Source of the DNA: Palsa-504 sp963742795
GTDB taxonomy: Bacteria > Actinomycetota > Actinomycetes > Streptosporangiales > Streptosporangiaceae
Direction: 5' to 3'
Length of the DNA stretch: 64,000 nt
NCBI GenBank assembly: GCA_963742795.1
Contig: CAVUNL010000005.1
Coordinates: forward strand, 434,001-498,000
Position 1 is the first letter of the stretch. Every line of letters starts with the position of its first letter. A model generated the notes under the pieces. The model was given only the letters and a program-made list of their open reading frames with translations. It made no database searches and was not told the origin of the DNA. Shown piece after piece: positions 1-9,085 of the stretch. Both the position numbers and the translations under genes were made by a program.

Positions 1-205
1 CCAGCCGGGTGGTGACCGTGGCCAGGTAGGCCTTGGGCAAGGTGACCTGCGCGCCGTCGCGCAGCGCCCGGGTGAGCCGCAGGAAGGCCTCCTGGACGAT
101 GTCCTCGGCGTCGCTGACGCTCCCCGTCATCCGGTAGGCGATCGAGAACATCAGCGGCCGGAACTGCAGGTAGTCCGCGGCTCCCATGTCCTGGCCTTCG
201 GGCAT
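1..205 (-). CDS. ECF sigma factor, SigJ type, N-terminal part (cut by window edge)
   Basis: Reading leftward, the protein opens MPEGQDMGAADYLQFRPLMF and continues through a sigma region 2 helix (SIAYRMTGSVSDAEDIVQEAFLR), then runs off position 1. This is the core-RNA-polymerase-binding part of an extracytoplasmic-function sigma factor. The order and wording match SigJ-like factors that carry a C-terminal SnoaL domain, which lies outside the window. Two in-frame ATG starts (205 and 187) come from an 18-bp direct repeat, so the true start is uncertain. It is very similar to the sigma gene at 1266-1751, on the other side of an epimerase gene, so the two look like duplicates. Confidence 0.8.
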   Translation of the reverse strand, partial: MPEGQDMGAADYLQFRPLMFSIAYRMTGSVSDAEDIVQEAFLRLTRALRDGAQVTLPKAYLATVTTRL

Positions 206-220
206 GTCCTGGCCTTCGGG
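185..220. repeat. 18-bp tandem repeat at the sigma gene start
   Basis: Two perfect copies of catgtcctggccttcggg (185-202 and 203-220). Each contains an in-frame ATG on the minus strand with the same upstream context, so the duplication gives the sigma gene two equivalent starts six codons apart. Confidence 0.85.
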
Positions 221-238
221 GCGGCCTGCGGCCCGGCT

Positions 239-1195
239 TCAGGCGGCGTCGGCATGTTCGGCCTTGAAGGTCTCGGCCCAGACGGGGAAGCCGTCTCGCC
301 AGCTTGGATAGGCCGGGGTCCAGCCGAGCTCGCGCTTGGCCTTCTCGTTGGAGGCCCCGCGGACCTGGGTCATCATCGAGACGACCATCTCGCCGCCCAG
401 CAGCCGGCCGAGCCAGGCCGGGGCGCGCATCGGCGGCTTCACGCCCAGGGACAAGGCCAGGTAGGGCAGCCACTGCGCGACCGGGGCCGGGTCGTCGTCC
501 ACGACGTTGTAGATGCCGGGCGCGCCGCGGTGACCGCGGCCACGGTGGCGGCGGCGGCGTCGGTGACCTCGGTGAACGACCAGATGCCCGTGCCCCCGCC
601 GACGACGGGCATCTGCCGCTTGCGCACGCCTCGAGCATGGCGTCGGAGGCGCCGTGACCGTAGAGGATGCCGTAGCGGAGCACCAGGCCCTCCGGGACGG
701 TTTGCGGGTACGCTGTCCTCGAGGTGCCGGATGGCCGCCAAGGTCTGGCCGTAACCGCCAGCGGATGCGGGTCGAGCGGGTCCTGTTCGGTCTTGACCTG
801 GCTGCCTTCCCTGAGCGTTGGTCCAGCCGATGAAGCTCTGCGCGATGAACCGGCGGGCGCCGGCCTGGGTGGCGGCTTCCAGGAGGTAGTCGGTGCCTTC
901 GGCTGCGCAGCTCGTTGGTGACCGCGAACTCCTTGTCGAAGTTCCGGAAGCTGCGCATGCTGGTCAGCGCGGTCATCTGGTGGATGATCACCTCGGGCTG
1001 CGCGGCCGTGATCGCCTTGAGGACCGCCTCGCGGTCCAGCCCGTCGACGACGACCGGCTTCGCGCCCTGCGCGGTCAGCTGGCCGGCCTTGGCCGGCGAG
1101 CGGGTGCTGGCGGTGACCTCGTGGCCGGCGGAGATCAGGCCTGGTACCAGGAACTGGCCGACCACGCCGGTCGCGCCCGCGACGTAGACTCGCAT
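239..1195 (-). pseudogene. NAD(P)-dependent epimerase/SDR-type protein, frameshifted
   Basis: The start ATG (1195) has a good ribosome site (GGAGG). The N-terminus MRVYVAGATGVVGQFLVPGL is a Rossmann GATGxxG nucleotide-binding motif. The C-terminal third (IYNVVDDDPAPVAQWLPYLA ... ELGWTPAYPSWRDGF) is typical of extended SDR epimerases. Between about 440 and 910 the coding sense hops between frames: the piece QMPVVGGGTGIWSFTEVTDA is in a different frame from both ends. At least two indels are needed. Length (about 318 codons) is normal, so this is either a recent frameshift mutant or sequence error. Genes of this family often sit beside SigJ-type sigma genes, as here. Confidence 0.75.
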
Positions 1196-1265
1196 CTTTC
1201 CTCCCTGTGCCCGTTGCCGCCCTCTACGACGCAGCCGGCCCCGCGGGCGTGACACGTGCTGCCGT

Positions 1266-1751
1266 TTAATCGCGGCTGCGCAGGTGCCAGGCCTGCGAGA
1301 CGGGGCCGAGGTGGCTTAGTTTCTCCGGATTGGCCACCGTCCTGATCGCCTGGACCTGGCCGTCGAGGACGTCCAGGGAGATGACCGCGATGAGGCCGCC
1401 GCCGGCGTCGCTGGCCAGCAGGCCCGGCTGCCCGTTGACCCAGGCCGTTTCCAGCGTGGCGCCGAGCTCGATGGTCCGGCTCAGCAGGGGCTCCGGAAGC
1501 CAGGTGCCGACGTAGGACTCGCGGCGGACCCGCGCCGAGCGCAGGTGGTCGATGGCCAGCCGGGTGGTGATCGTGGCCAGGTACGCCTTGGGGTTGGTCG
1601 CTTGTTTGTCTTTCGTCGCGCGGAGGAAGGCTTCCTGGACGATGTCCTCGGCGTCGCTGACGCTGCCGGTCATCCGGTAGGCGATCGAGAACATCAGCGG
1701 CCGGTACTGGGTGTAATCGCTGGCGTCCACGTTGCTTCCCTTCGCCGTCAT
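1266..1751 (-). CDS. SigJ-type ECF sigma factor with in-frame internal deletion (sigma region 4 missing)
   Basis: A 161-aa open frame starting MTAKGSNVDASDYTQYRPLM, with ribosome site AAAGGA that overlaps the stop of the upstream gene. Residues about 10-80 form an intact sigma region 2 (AYRMTGSVSDAEDIVQEAFL; AIDHLRSARVRRESYVGTWL). Directly after PEPLL the sequence jumps to a SnoaL C-terminus (TAWVNGQPGLLASDAGGG ... NPEKLSHLGPV). In SigJ relatives these parts are separated by sigma region 4 and half of SnoaL, so well over 100 residues are missing, yet the frame is kept. It cannot recognise a -35 box in the normal way. It may be a dead remnant or a core-binding fragment. A near-duplicate begins at 205. 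Confidence 0.75.
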   Translation of the reverse strand: MTAKGSNVDASDYTQYRPLMFSIAYRMTGSVSDAEDIVQEAFLRATKDKQATNPKAYLATITTRLAIDHLRSARVRRESYVGTWLPEPLLSRTIELGATLETAWVNGQPGLLASDAGGGLIAVISLDVLDGQVQAIRTVANPEKLSHLGPVSQAWHLRSRD

Positions 1752-1759
1752 CGTGTCCT

Positions 1760-2392
1760 TTAAGACGAGGGACGGTTTCCGGCTGTGACTGGGTCGGCTC
1801 GCGTCCTGAGCCGGGCCGGTAGGCACTCTCCCAGGCCGTCGGCGAACAACGGGATCCGCCACAGCGGCGGCACCGGCCCGTTGTTCCCGCGCAGCTCCAT
1901 GAGCGTCTCGACGGTGACCCGGACCAGCCGCCGGGCCCCGGCGAACATCAAGAACGCGAGCGGCAACTCGACTAGGAGCGCGGAGAGAATGCTGGCCGTG
2001 AAGTCGCTCGAGCCGTAGCTCAGGGTCACGTCGAACCAGGCGTCGCACACCAGCAGCGTCCCGGTGATGATCATCAAGAAGATGACGACCTGGCGCTCGT
2101 GCCAGGCCGCCCAGGCGGTCGCGGCGAACGCGAGGAGTTCGGCGATGTCCAGCCCAACCCATACGGTCTGCCAGTCGGTAGAGGTGTAGTGTCCGGGCAG
2201 GGTCAGCAGGAGGATCGCGATCCAGCCGGCCAGCCCGATGCAGCAGGCCGCCAGGATCAGCAGGCCGAGCCTGCGGCGACGCCGCAGCCGCGGATCGAGC
2301 AGCGGGTGCGGCAGGTCGATCGCGGCTAGGGCGCGGGCCAGCTCGCGCCGCTCGTCGTGTGTCATCCGGCGTAGTTCGGCCTCATCGATCAC
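1760..2392 (-). CDS. Four-helix membrane protein, unknown function (paralogue 1)
   Basis: Not a family I can name. From the GTG at 2392 it gives 210 residues beginning VIDEAELRRMTHDERRELAR, a charged cytoplasmic N-terminus. Four hydrophobic segments follow (LGLLILAACCIGLAGWIAIL; VWVGLDIAELLAFAATAWAA; VVIFLMIITGTLLVCDAWFDV; SALLVELPLAFLMFAGA). An upstream TTG (2470) would add a Pro/Gln-rich leader. GTG is preferred because similarity with the paralogue at 2537-3247 begins exactly there. The stop is 8 bases before the start of the deleted sigma gene, so the two are probably co-translated. A membrane partner directly ahead of an ECF sigma gene suggests, without proof, an anti-sigma or sensor role. 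Confidence 0.7.
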   Translation of the reverse strand: MIDEAELRRMTHDERRELARALAAIDLPHPLLDPRLRRRRRLGLLILAACCIGLAGWIAILLLTLPGHYTSTDWQTVWVGLDIAELLAFAATAWAAWHERQVVIFLMIITGTLLVCDAWFDVTLSYGSSDFTASILSALLVELPLAFLMFAGARRLVRVTVETLMELRGNNGPVPPLWRIPLFADGLGECLPARLRTRADPVTAGNRPSS

Positions 2393-2471
2393 ATCTTCAT
2401 TCTGCGCCGGGCGGTTTCGGGGCTGTGGGGGCGGTTGCTTTTGCGGCGGGGGTGGCTGGGCCGGGCTCAAC

Positions 2472-2524
2472 CATGATCGTGAACAGTTGGCGGCAAATAG
2501 CGCCCGAAACTGTACATGATCATG
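2472..2524. repeat. Intergenic hairpin element, copy 1 (CATGA...TCATG family)
   Basis: Inverted arms catgatcgtgaacagtt (2472-2488) and aactgtacatgatcatg (2508-2524) pair at 15 of 17 positions around a 19-nt loop that contains a further ggcg/cgcc stem. Overall length is 53 nt. Two similar elements occur at 4695-4748 and 6802-6852. It lies between the two membrane-protein paralogues. Confidence 0.7.
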
Positions 2525-2536
2525 AAAGCCGCAGCA

Positions 2537-3247
2537 CTAATGGTCGGCGGTGCGGTGGGCGCGGCTGCGCGGGAGGGCCTCGTCGAGGCCATGGCCGGAC
2601 AGCGGGGTGTGGCGCAGCGAGCAGGCCAGGTCGTCGGCCGGGCCGCGGGTGCCGGCCCGGGCTGTTTCCAGCGCCCGGGCGGCTGCCGGGACCGGGGCCC
2701 GGAGGCTGGCATCGACCGTGGCCCGAAGCAGACGGCGGGCCCCGACGAAGGCCAGGAAGGCCAGCGGCAGTTCGGCGACGAGCGCGGACCCCAGGCTGAT
2801 CCACAGGTCGCTGGTGGCCAGCGAGGTGCCGACGTCGAACCACGCGTCGCAGCACAGCATGGTGCCGATACCCACGAGCAGCAGGATCAGGACCTGCCGT
2901 TCCCGCCAGATGGCCCAGGCCGTCGCGGCGAAGGCCGCGAGCAGGAACACGTCGAAGTTCACCCAGACCGTACGCCAGTGGTGCGCGTCGAAGTGCCGCG
3001 GCAAGGTGGCCGCGATGACCACGATCCAGCCCGCCAGGACCACGCAGCAGGCGGCGGAGACGAGCAGCGCCAGCCGACGCTTCCGGCGCAGCCTGGCGTC
3101 GGTCAGGTACGGGTTGGCCAGCGCGTCCGGATCCGGGCCTGGGTTCGATCTCTCCTCGTGCGGGTGGCCGTCGAGTTCGGCCAGAACCCTGGCCAGTTGC
3201 CGTCGTTCGTTTAGGCTCATCCCCCGCACGTCAGCCTCGTCTATCAC
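2537..3247 (-). CDS. Four-helix membrane protein, unknown function (paralogue 2)
   Basis: From the GTG at 3247 this gives 236 residues beginning VIDEADVRGMSLNERRQLAR, closely matching the start of the 1760-2392 protein. Four transmembrane segments follow in the same places (LALLVSAACCVVLAGWIVVI; WVNFDVFLLAAFAATAWAIW; VLILLLVGIGTMLCCDAWFDV; ALVAELPLAFLAFVGARRLL). The C-terminal tail is longer, basic and Ala-rich. The conserved CDAWFDV motif before the fourth helix is shared by both copies. It is divergent from lipB. An ATG at 3220 is an alternative start. Function is unknown; the pair is clearly a tandem duplication. Confidence 0.7.
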   Translation of the reverse strand: MIDEADVRGMSLNERRQLARVLAELDGHPHEERSNPGPDPDALANPYLTDARLRRKRRLALLVSAACCVVLAGWIVVIAATLPRHFDAHHWRTVWVNFDVFLLAAFAATAWAIWRERQVLILLLVGIGTMLCCDAWFDVGTSLATSDLWISLGSALVAELPLAFLAFVGARRLLRATVDASLRAPVPAAARALETARAGTRGPADDLACSLRHTPLSGHGLDEALPRSRAHRTADH

Positions 3248-3309
3248 GAGCTCAATTGTGCGTGCTGGCCGGGAGTGACCGCGTCCACGGCCCGCGTAAG
3301 CTGGGAAAA

Positions 3310-4011
3310 GTGAGCGAGCTTGTGTACCTGGCCCTGGGCCCCGCGCCAGTTGACTACATGGACGGCTGGGATCTGCAGCGGCGCATTCACGCTCGACGGG
3401 TCGCCGACGAGGTCCCGGACAGCTGCCTGCTGCTCGAGCACGAGCCCGTGTACACGGCGGGCAAGCGGACGGCCGCATCCGACCGGCCGTTCGGGGATCC
3501 CGGGGCGCCGGTCATCGACGTGGACCGCGGCGGCAAGATCACCTGGCACGGGCCGGGGCAACTGACCGGATACCCGATCATCAAGCTCCGCGAGCCGATG
3601 GACGTGGTCGGCTACGTGCGAGCGCTGGAAGAGACCATGATCCGCACGTGCTTTGACTTCGGGGTGACGGCCGTACGGGTCGAGGGGCGCAGCGGCGCCT
3701 GGGTCCCGGGAGACCCGGACCGCAAGGTGGGGGCGATCGGCGCACGGGTGGCCCGGGGGGTCACCATGCACGGGCTCGCCCTGAACTGCGACTGCGACCT
3801 GTCCTGGTATGACCGCATCGTCCCGTGCGGCATCCGGGACGCCGGGGTGACCACGCTGTCAGCCGAAGCAGGCCGCCGGATCACGGTCGCCGACGTGACC
3901 TCGGTGCTGGAACGGCACCTGGCTGAGGTGCTCGGCTACCCGGCCTGGCGCCTCGTGAATGACGCTGACGTCCTGGCCGGAGACCTCGAGGCCCCGCTGG
4001 CCGCGCGCTAG
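3310..4011 (+). CDS. lipB: Octanoyl-[acyl-carrier-protein]:protein octanoyltransferase
   Basis: Transfers octanoate from acyl carrier protein to lipoyl domains of 2-oxoacid dehydrogenases and the glycine cleavage system, the first step of lipoate synthesis in the cytosol. The 233-aa frame has the family motifs in order: LLLEHEPVYTAGKRT, DRGGKITWHGPGQLTGYPI, then RKVGAIGARV with the catalytic lysine, HGLALNCDCDL, and IVPCGIRDAGVTTL with the catalytic cysteine. The GTG start gives MSELVYLALGPAPVDYMDGW, fitting family length; an upstream ATG-less extension to 3256 is unlikely. lipA follows 0.9 kb downstream on the same strand. The stop overlaps the opposing gene by 4 bases. Confidence 0.95.
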   Translation: MSELVYLALGPAPVDYMDGWDLQRRIHARRVADEVPDSCLLLEHEPVYTAGKRTAASDRPFGDPGAPVIDVDRGGKITWHGPGQLTGYPIIKLREPMDVVGYVRALEETMIRTCFDFGVTAVRVEGRSGAWVPGDPDRKVGAIGARVARGVTMHGLALNCDCDLSWYDRIVPCGIRDAGVTTLSAEAGRRITVADVTSVLERHLAEVLGYPAWRLVNDADVLAGDLEAPLAAR

Positions 4012-4697
4012 GTGGCCCTCGGGCCGGGCCCGCCGCTCAGCGACCTCAGGATCATCGCGCGCTGCTGAGCCGGACCGGGCGTGGCCGAAGCCCGCGCCGG
4101 CGGGGGCTGGTAGCGCTGCGCCGGGTAACTCATCCGTTCCTGGCGCTGTGAGCGGAAGGGCTCGGGCAGGTCGGCCTGGGCGAAGCTGGCCGGCCATTTC
4201 GCCGCGTCGTACCCGATTCCGAGATCGCAGTGGTGGAGCTCCACCTCGACCAGCCGGCAGGTGAGCAGCCCGGACGCCGGGAACGGCTCGGAATCCAGCA
4301 TCTGGACGCGGAACGACCAGGCCTCATCGGGCAGTTGCCGGATCATGGTGCGCAGCGCCATCGCGGAGTCGGCGAGATCGGTCATGAGCTCCCCCGACGC
4401 CCGCGCCGCGCTGGTCTCGATGTCGTCATCGCGGGCCTGCGCGCTGGCGTAGGCCGACCGCTGCTGCTGGGCTCGGGCACCGATCAGCAGGCTGCGCATC
4501 GCATCGGCGTTGCGGGCGACGTGCGCCAGGACATGTGCTCTGCTCCAGCCCGGCAACAGCGAGGGGGCCCGGAGGTCCGGCTCGGGCAGGACCCGGGCGG
4601 CGTCGAGCAAGCGCTGCGTGGCGAGGTCGAGCTGGTCGTTGAGCTGGCGTAGCGCGGTATCCACCGGCTCACTGTAAGCCGAGCGGCGAGGGATCAT
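4008..4697 (-). CDS. Mycothiol-dependent maleylpyruvate isomerase/DinB-type family protein
   Basis: A 229-aa protein whose N-terminal region has the hallmark LLPGWSRAHVLAHVARNADA of the actinobacterial mycothiol-dependent maleylpyruvate isomerase fold, a four-helix DinB-like bundle. The metal-ligand candidates are the histidine in HVLAHV and the EVELHHCDLGIGY segment near residue 150. Such proteins use mycothiol as cofactor or act as metal-dependent thiol transferases; the substrate here cannot be told. The C-terminus is Pro/Ala-rich and likely disordered. It is convergent with and overlaps lipB by 4 nt. No ribosome site is visible because the start codon lies in the arm of hairpin copy 2. 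Confidence 0.75.
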   Translation of the reverse strand: MIPRRSAYSEPVDTALRQLNDQLDLATQRLLDAARVLPEPDLRAPSLLPGWSRAHVLAHVARNADAMRSLLIGARAQQQRSAYASAQARDDDIETSAARASGELMTDLADSAMALRTMIRQLPDEAWSFRVQMLDSEPFPASGLLTCRLVEVELHHCDLGIGYDAAKWPASFAQADLPEPFRSQRQERMSYPAQRYQPPPARASATPGPAQQRAMILRSLSGGPGPRAT

Positions 4698-4748
4698 GAC
4701 CGTGGACCGTTACTGTTGCTATTACCCCCTTTTCGGTCCACGGTCATG
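4695..4748. repeat. Intergenic hairpin element, copy 2 (CATGA...TCATG family)
   Basis: Perfect 15-bp inverted arms catgaccgtggaccg (4695-4709) and cggtccacggtcatg (4734-4748) enclose a 24-nt, AT-richer loop. The left arm includes the start codon of the adjacent minus-strand gene and its 5' leader, so the hairpin could affect that gene's translation. Confidence 0.8.
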
Positions 4749-4763
4749 CGGGCGGCACTCGCC

Positions 4764-4893
4764 TCAGCCGGCGCGGCGGATCTTGACCGCGGTGCCGTGG
4801 GCGCAGATCCGACCGGACGGTGATCCCGAACACCTCGCCGATCACTTCCGTGACCTCGAATCCGGGCAGGTCATTCATGGTGCTCAAGATCAT
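4764..4893 (-). pseudogene. YbjQ/UPF0145-family remnant (both ends kept, middle lost)
   Basis: The ATG at 4893 with ribosome site AAAGGGAA starts MILSTMNDLPGFEVTEVIGE VFGITVRS, the usual N-terminus of the YbjQ (UPF0145, putative heavy-metal-binding) family. About 30 codons later, in another frame, comes EICAHGTAVKIRRAG and a stop, the usual C-terminus of the same family. The central part (normally some 60 residues) is missing and the junction near 4810-4816 shifts frame. The gene is dead. Two intact double-domain members of the family lie at 55554-57352. Confidence 0.6.
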
Positions 4894-4940
4894 GTCGTTC
4901 CCTTTATCAGCTTCGACCGGCAGCAACATACCCTGAAGGG

Positions 4941-5882
4941 GTGGTACTGGCACCGGAGGGCCGGCGCATGCTCCGCCTGGAGGCCCGCAACGCCGAGGTC
5001 CCGATCGAGCGCAAGCCGCCGTGGATCAAGACCCGGCTGCGCACGGGACCGTCGTACACCCAGCTGAAGAACCTGGTCCACAGCGAGGGCCTGCACACGG
5101 TGTGCGAGGAGGCGGGCTGCCCGAACATCTTCGAGTGCTGGGAAGACCGCGAGGCCACGTTCCTCATCGGCGGTGACCAGTGCACCCGGCGGTGCGACTT
5201 CTGCCAGATCGACACGGGCAAGCCGCAGCCGCTCGACAAGGGCGAGCCGCGGCGCGTGGCGGAGTCGGTGGCCGCGATGGGCCTGAAGTACGCGACCGTG
5301 ACCGGCGTGGCGCGCGACGACCAGCCCGACGGCGGGGCGTGGCTGTACGCGCAGACCTGCCGCGAGATCCACGCCGCCATCCCCGGTTGCGGGGTGGAAC
5401 TGCTCATCCCCGACTTCAACGCCGACCCGGACCGGCTGGCGGAGGTCTTCTCGGCCGCGCCGGAGGTTCTCGCGCACAACATCGAGACCGTGCCGCGGAT
5501 CTTCCGGCGGATCAGGCCCGGGTTCCGGTACGCGCGGTCGCTGGAGGTGCTGCGGGCCGCGCGCGAGGCCGGGCTGGTCACCAAGTCCAACCTGATCCTG
5601 GGGCTGGGCGAGGAGCGGCACGAGATCACCGAGGCCATGCGGGACCTGCGGGCCGCCGACTGTGACCTGCTGACCATCACCCAGTACCTGCGGCCGACGC
5701 CGCGGCACCATCCGGTGGAGCGGTGGGTGAAGCCCGAGGAGTTCGTCGAACTGCGCGAGGAGGCACTGGGGCTCGGGTTCGCCGGGGTCATGTCCGGTCC
5801 GCTGGTGCGGTCCTCCTACCGGGCCGGTCGGCTGTACGCCCAGGCCATCGAGCAGCGCGCGGACGCGGCCGGTACGCGCTGA
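4941..5882 (+). CDS. lipA: Lipoyl synthase
   Basis: Radical-SAM enzyme that inserts two sulfurs into protein-bound octanoate to finish lipoate. The 313-aa frame has the auxiliary cluster cysteines in CEEAGCPNIFEC, the radical-SAM cluster motif CTRRCDFC, and the conserved C-terminal RSSY (VRSSYRAGRLYAQ). Other landmarks are IERKPPWIKTRL near the N-terminus, VTGVARDDQPDGGA, and TITQYLRPTPRHHPVERWVK. The GTG at 4941 gives MVLAPEGRRMLRLEARNAEV, which matches actinobacterial relatives. It works directly after LipB, encoded upstream. The short YbjQ remnant and hairpin copy 2 lie between the two genes. Confidence 0.95.
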   Translation: MVLAPEGRRMLRLEARNAEVPIERKPPWIKTRLRTGPSYTQLKNLVHSEGLHTVCEEAGCPNIFECWEDREATFLIGGDQCTRRCDFCQIDTGKPQPLDKGEPRRVAESVAAMGLKYATVTGVARDDQPDGGAWLYAQTCREIHAAIPGCGVELLIPDFNADPDRLAEVFSAAPEVLAHNIETVPRIFRRIRPGFRYARSLEVLRAAREAGLVTKSNLILGLGEERHEITEAMRDLRAADCDLLTITQYLRPTPRHHPVERWVKPEEFVELREEALGLGFAGVMSGPLVRSSYRAGRLYAQAIEQRADAAGTR

Positions 5883-5961
5883 GCGAACCGGGGGCACGCT
5901 AGCCGGCGTTCGGGTACGGGGCGGTTTCAGTCCGGGGCGCCGGAACCGTATGCTGCGGAGC

Positions 5962-6696
5962 ATGGCACGCATGTCGAGAAAGTCCGGGTCCGCTGACCAG
6001 GCCGCCGCCACGGACTCCGCGGCGGATATCGCCAAGGCTGGGCGGCTGAAGCAAATACGCATGGTCGCCGGCCTGGTTCACAAATCCAACCCGAAGGCGC
6101 TGCCGATCGTGTTCGGGAGCGGGCTCGGCATCCTGGTCGTGCTGGTGGTCGTCGGGCTGCTGACCGGCCTGCAGGCGCTGCTCATCCCGCTGGGTGTCCT
6201 GCTCGGGCTGCTGGCCGCGATGATCTTGTTTGGCCGGTTCGCGCAGAAGGCGCAATACGCGGCGATCGAGGGCCAGCCGGGCGCGGCGGCCGCAGTGCTG
6301 GAGAACATGCGTGGCAACTGGACGGTGACGCCCGCCATCGCGGCTAACCGGAACATGGACGTGGTGCACCGGGCGGTGGGCCGGCCGGGCGTGATCCTGG
6401 TCGGGGAGGGCTCCCCCACCCGGCTGGCTGGCCTGCTGGCCGCGGAGAAGAAGCGGGTCGCCCGGGTCGCCTACGAGGTGCCCATCTTCGAGTTCCAGGT
6501 CGGCAACGAAGAGGGCCAGATTCCGCTCAGCAAGCTGCAGCGCAAGGTCATGCGGTTGCCGCGCAACCTCAAGCCCGCCGCGATCAGCGACCTCAACCAC
6601 CGGCTCAAGGCCCTGCAGCCGTCGCTGCAGGCGCCCAAGGGGCCGATCCCGAGGAACATCCGGCAGCCCAAGATGCCGAGGCCGAAGACCCGCTAA
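5962..6696 (+). CDS. DUF4191 family membrane protein
   Basis: About 244 aa. A basic N-terminus is followed by two adjacent transmembrane helices near residues 45-95 (LPIVFGSGLGILVVLVVVGL; LLIPLGVLLGLLAAMILFGR) and a soluble region with EGQPGAAAAVLENMRGNW, WTVTPAIAANRNMDVVHRAV and GRPGVILVGEG. This is the DUF4191 pattern, which in actinobacteria regularly lies between lipA and glnA, as here. Function is unknown. The start among ATGs at 5950, 5962 and 5971 is not decided by a clear ribosome site. Confidence 0.85.
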   Translation: MARMSRKSGSADQAAATDSAADIAKAGRLKQIRMVAGLVHKSNPKALPIVFGSGLGILVVLVVVGLLTGLQALLIPLGVLLGLLAAMILFGRFAQKAQYAAIEGQPGAAAAVLENMRGNWTVTPAIAANRNMDVVHRAVGRPGVILVGEGSPTRLAGLLAAEKKRVARVAYEVPIFEFQVGNEEGQIPLSKLQRKVMRLPRNLKPAAISDLNHRLKALQPSLQAPKGPIPRNIRQPKMPRPKTR

Positions 6697-6801
6697 CCCG
6701 GCATAGGCATCCGACCGCTACCACGCCGCGGGATGCGGCCGGTTATGTCCAGCTATGTCTGGCTATGCCGGAATCTCAGATTAAGACATCCGGACCCACG
6801 C

Positions 6802-6852
6802 CATGATCATGGGTCAAAGTGGGCCGTATGGCCAAAACGACCCATGATCATG
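6802..6852. terminator. Intergenic hairpin element, copy 3; possible bidirectional terminator
   Basis: Perfect 14-bp inverted arms catgatcatgggtc (6802-6815) and gacccatgatcatg (6839-6852) around a 23-nt loop holding a second GGCC/GGCC stem. It sits between the convergent stops of the DUF4191 gene (6696) and the RDD gene (6888), the place for a shared terminator, but it has no U-tract. It belongs to the same family as 2472-2524 and 4695-4748. Confidence 0.6.
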
Positions 6853-6887
6853 AAACAGCCCCACGGCCCGGGCGGTAGGCGAAGTCG

Positions 6888-7418
6888 CTAGATGCGGACG
6901 ACCATCGTGTTGGAGGCGCGGTCGTGCAGGCCGCGTAGGTCGCGGTCGGTCAGCAGCGGCGGGACCACGGCGAGCAGGAGCGCGGTCCGGACCAGCGCCC
7001 AGCCGAAGCCGATCGGGCCGCCGCCGATACGGACCGTGCGGATGCCGACCAGCCGTTTCCCCACCGTGCACCCGCCCAGCGCGGTCAGGATGTAGACCTC
7101 GACCGCGAAGACGGCGATCGTCCAGAACTGCGATTTGGTCAGCCAGTACGCGATGAGCATGCTGAGCAGCCAGTCGATGAACAGCGCCCCGACGCGGCGC
7201 GGCATGCTGGCCACCGACCCCGGGCCGCGCTCGGGCAACCCGAGGTGCTGGCCGGGATAGCCCTCGGTCTTCTTCGAGGTGGCCTGGTTCGCGTCAGGGG
7301 CGGCCGGGGCGGTCAGCTGCGCGGTGCCCGTCTGCACCGTGCTTCCGGACGCAGCAGCAGCTTGCGCGGGGCGAGCCGGCCGGGTTCCGCCGCCGCGGTT
7401 TCGGGACTTCTTGGCCAC
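6888..7418 (-). CDS. RDD family membrane protein
   Basis: A 176-aa protein from GTG 7418 (MAKKSRNRGGG), with a disordered Ala/Thr/Pro-rich N-terminus of about 75 residues and then an RDD domain. MPRRVGALFIDWLLSMLIAY contains the Arg-Asp pair, followed by two further hydrophobic stretches (FWTIAVFAVEVYILTALGG; GFGWALVRTALLLAVVPPLL) and the closing LHDRASNTMVVR. The phrase GCTVGKRLVGIRTVR is the usual RDD core. The role of RDD proteins is poorly known; some act in ion or compatible-solute transport. It is divergent from glnA and shares its upstream region. Confidence 0.85.
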   Translation of the reverse strand: MAKKSRNRGGGTRPARPAQAAAASGSTVQTGTAQLTAPAAPDANQATSKKTEGYPGQHLGLPERGPGSVASMPRRVGALFIDWLLSMLIAYWLTKSQFWTIAVFAVEVYILTALGGCTVGKRLVGIRTVRIGGGPIGFGWALVRTALLLAVVPPLLTDRDLRGLHDRASNTMVVRI

Positions 7419-7538
7419 CTCACCACGGTATCCGCTCCGCCTCCGAACGCGAGCAACGGGCCGCGGACCACCCCGGTTTGGCCGGGCAGCGCCCCGGGGA
7501 ACCGCCATAATGGGTGCCTTGAGCCAGGCCAGCGAGCC

Positions 7539-7576
7539 GTAACATCCGTGAAACACACCAGACACGGCGCGGAAAT
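7539..7576 (+). promoter_or_regulatory. GlnR box upstream of glnA
   Basis: Four half-sites with exact six-base spacing: GTAAC (7539-7543), GAAAC (7550-7554), GACAC (7561-7565) and GAAAT (7572-7576). This follows the published GlnR operator form gTnAC-n6-GaAAc repeated twice; the second pair has one mismatch in each half. It lies about 70-110 bases before the glnA start, where GlnR activates glnA under nitrogen limitation in streptomycetes. Confidence 0.8.
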
Positions 7577-7646
7577 TGCTGGCGGCTAGCGTCCCGATCG
7601 CGTGCCTTTGAGAACCAAAAGCTTGCCCTGGACCCTGGAGGGGTTG

Positions 7647-9071
<1,425 letters not shown>

Positions 9072-9085
9072 CCCTTCTTAGCTGC

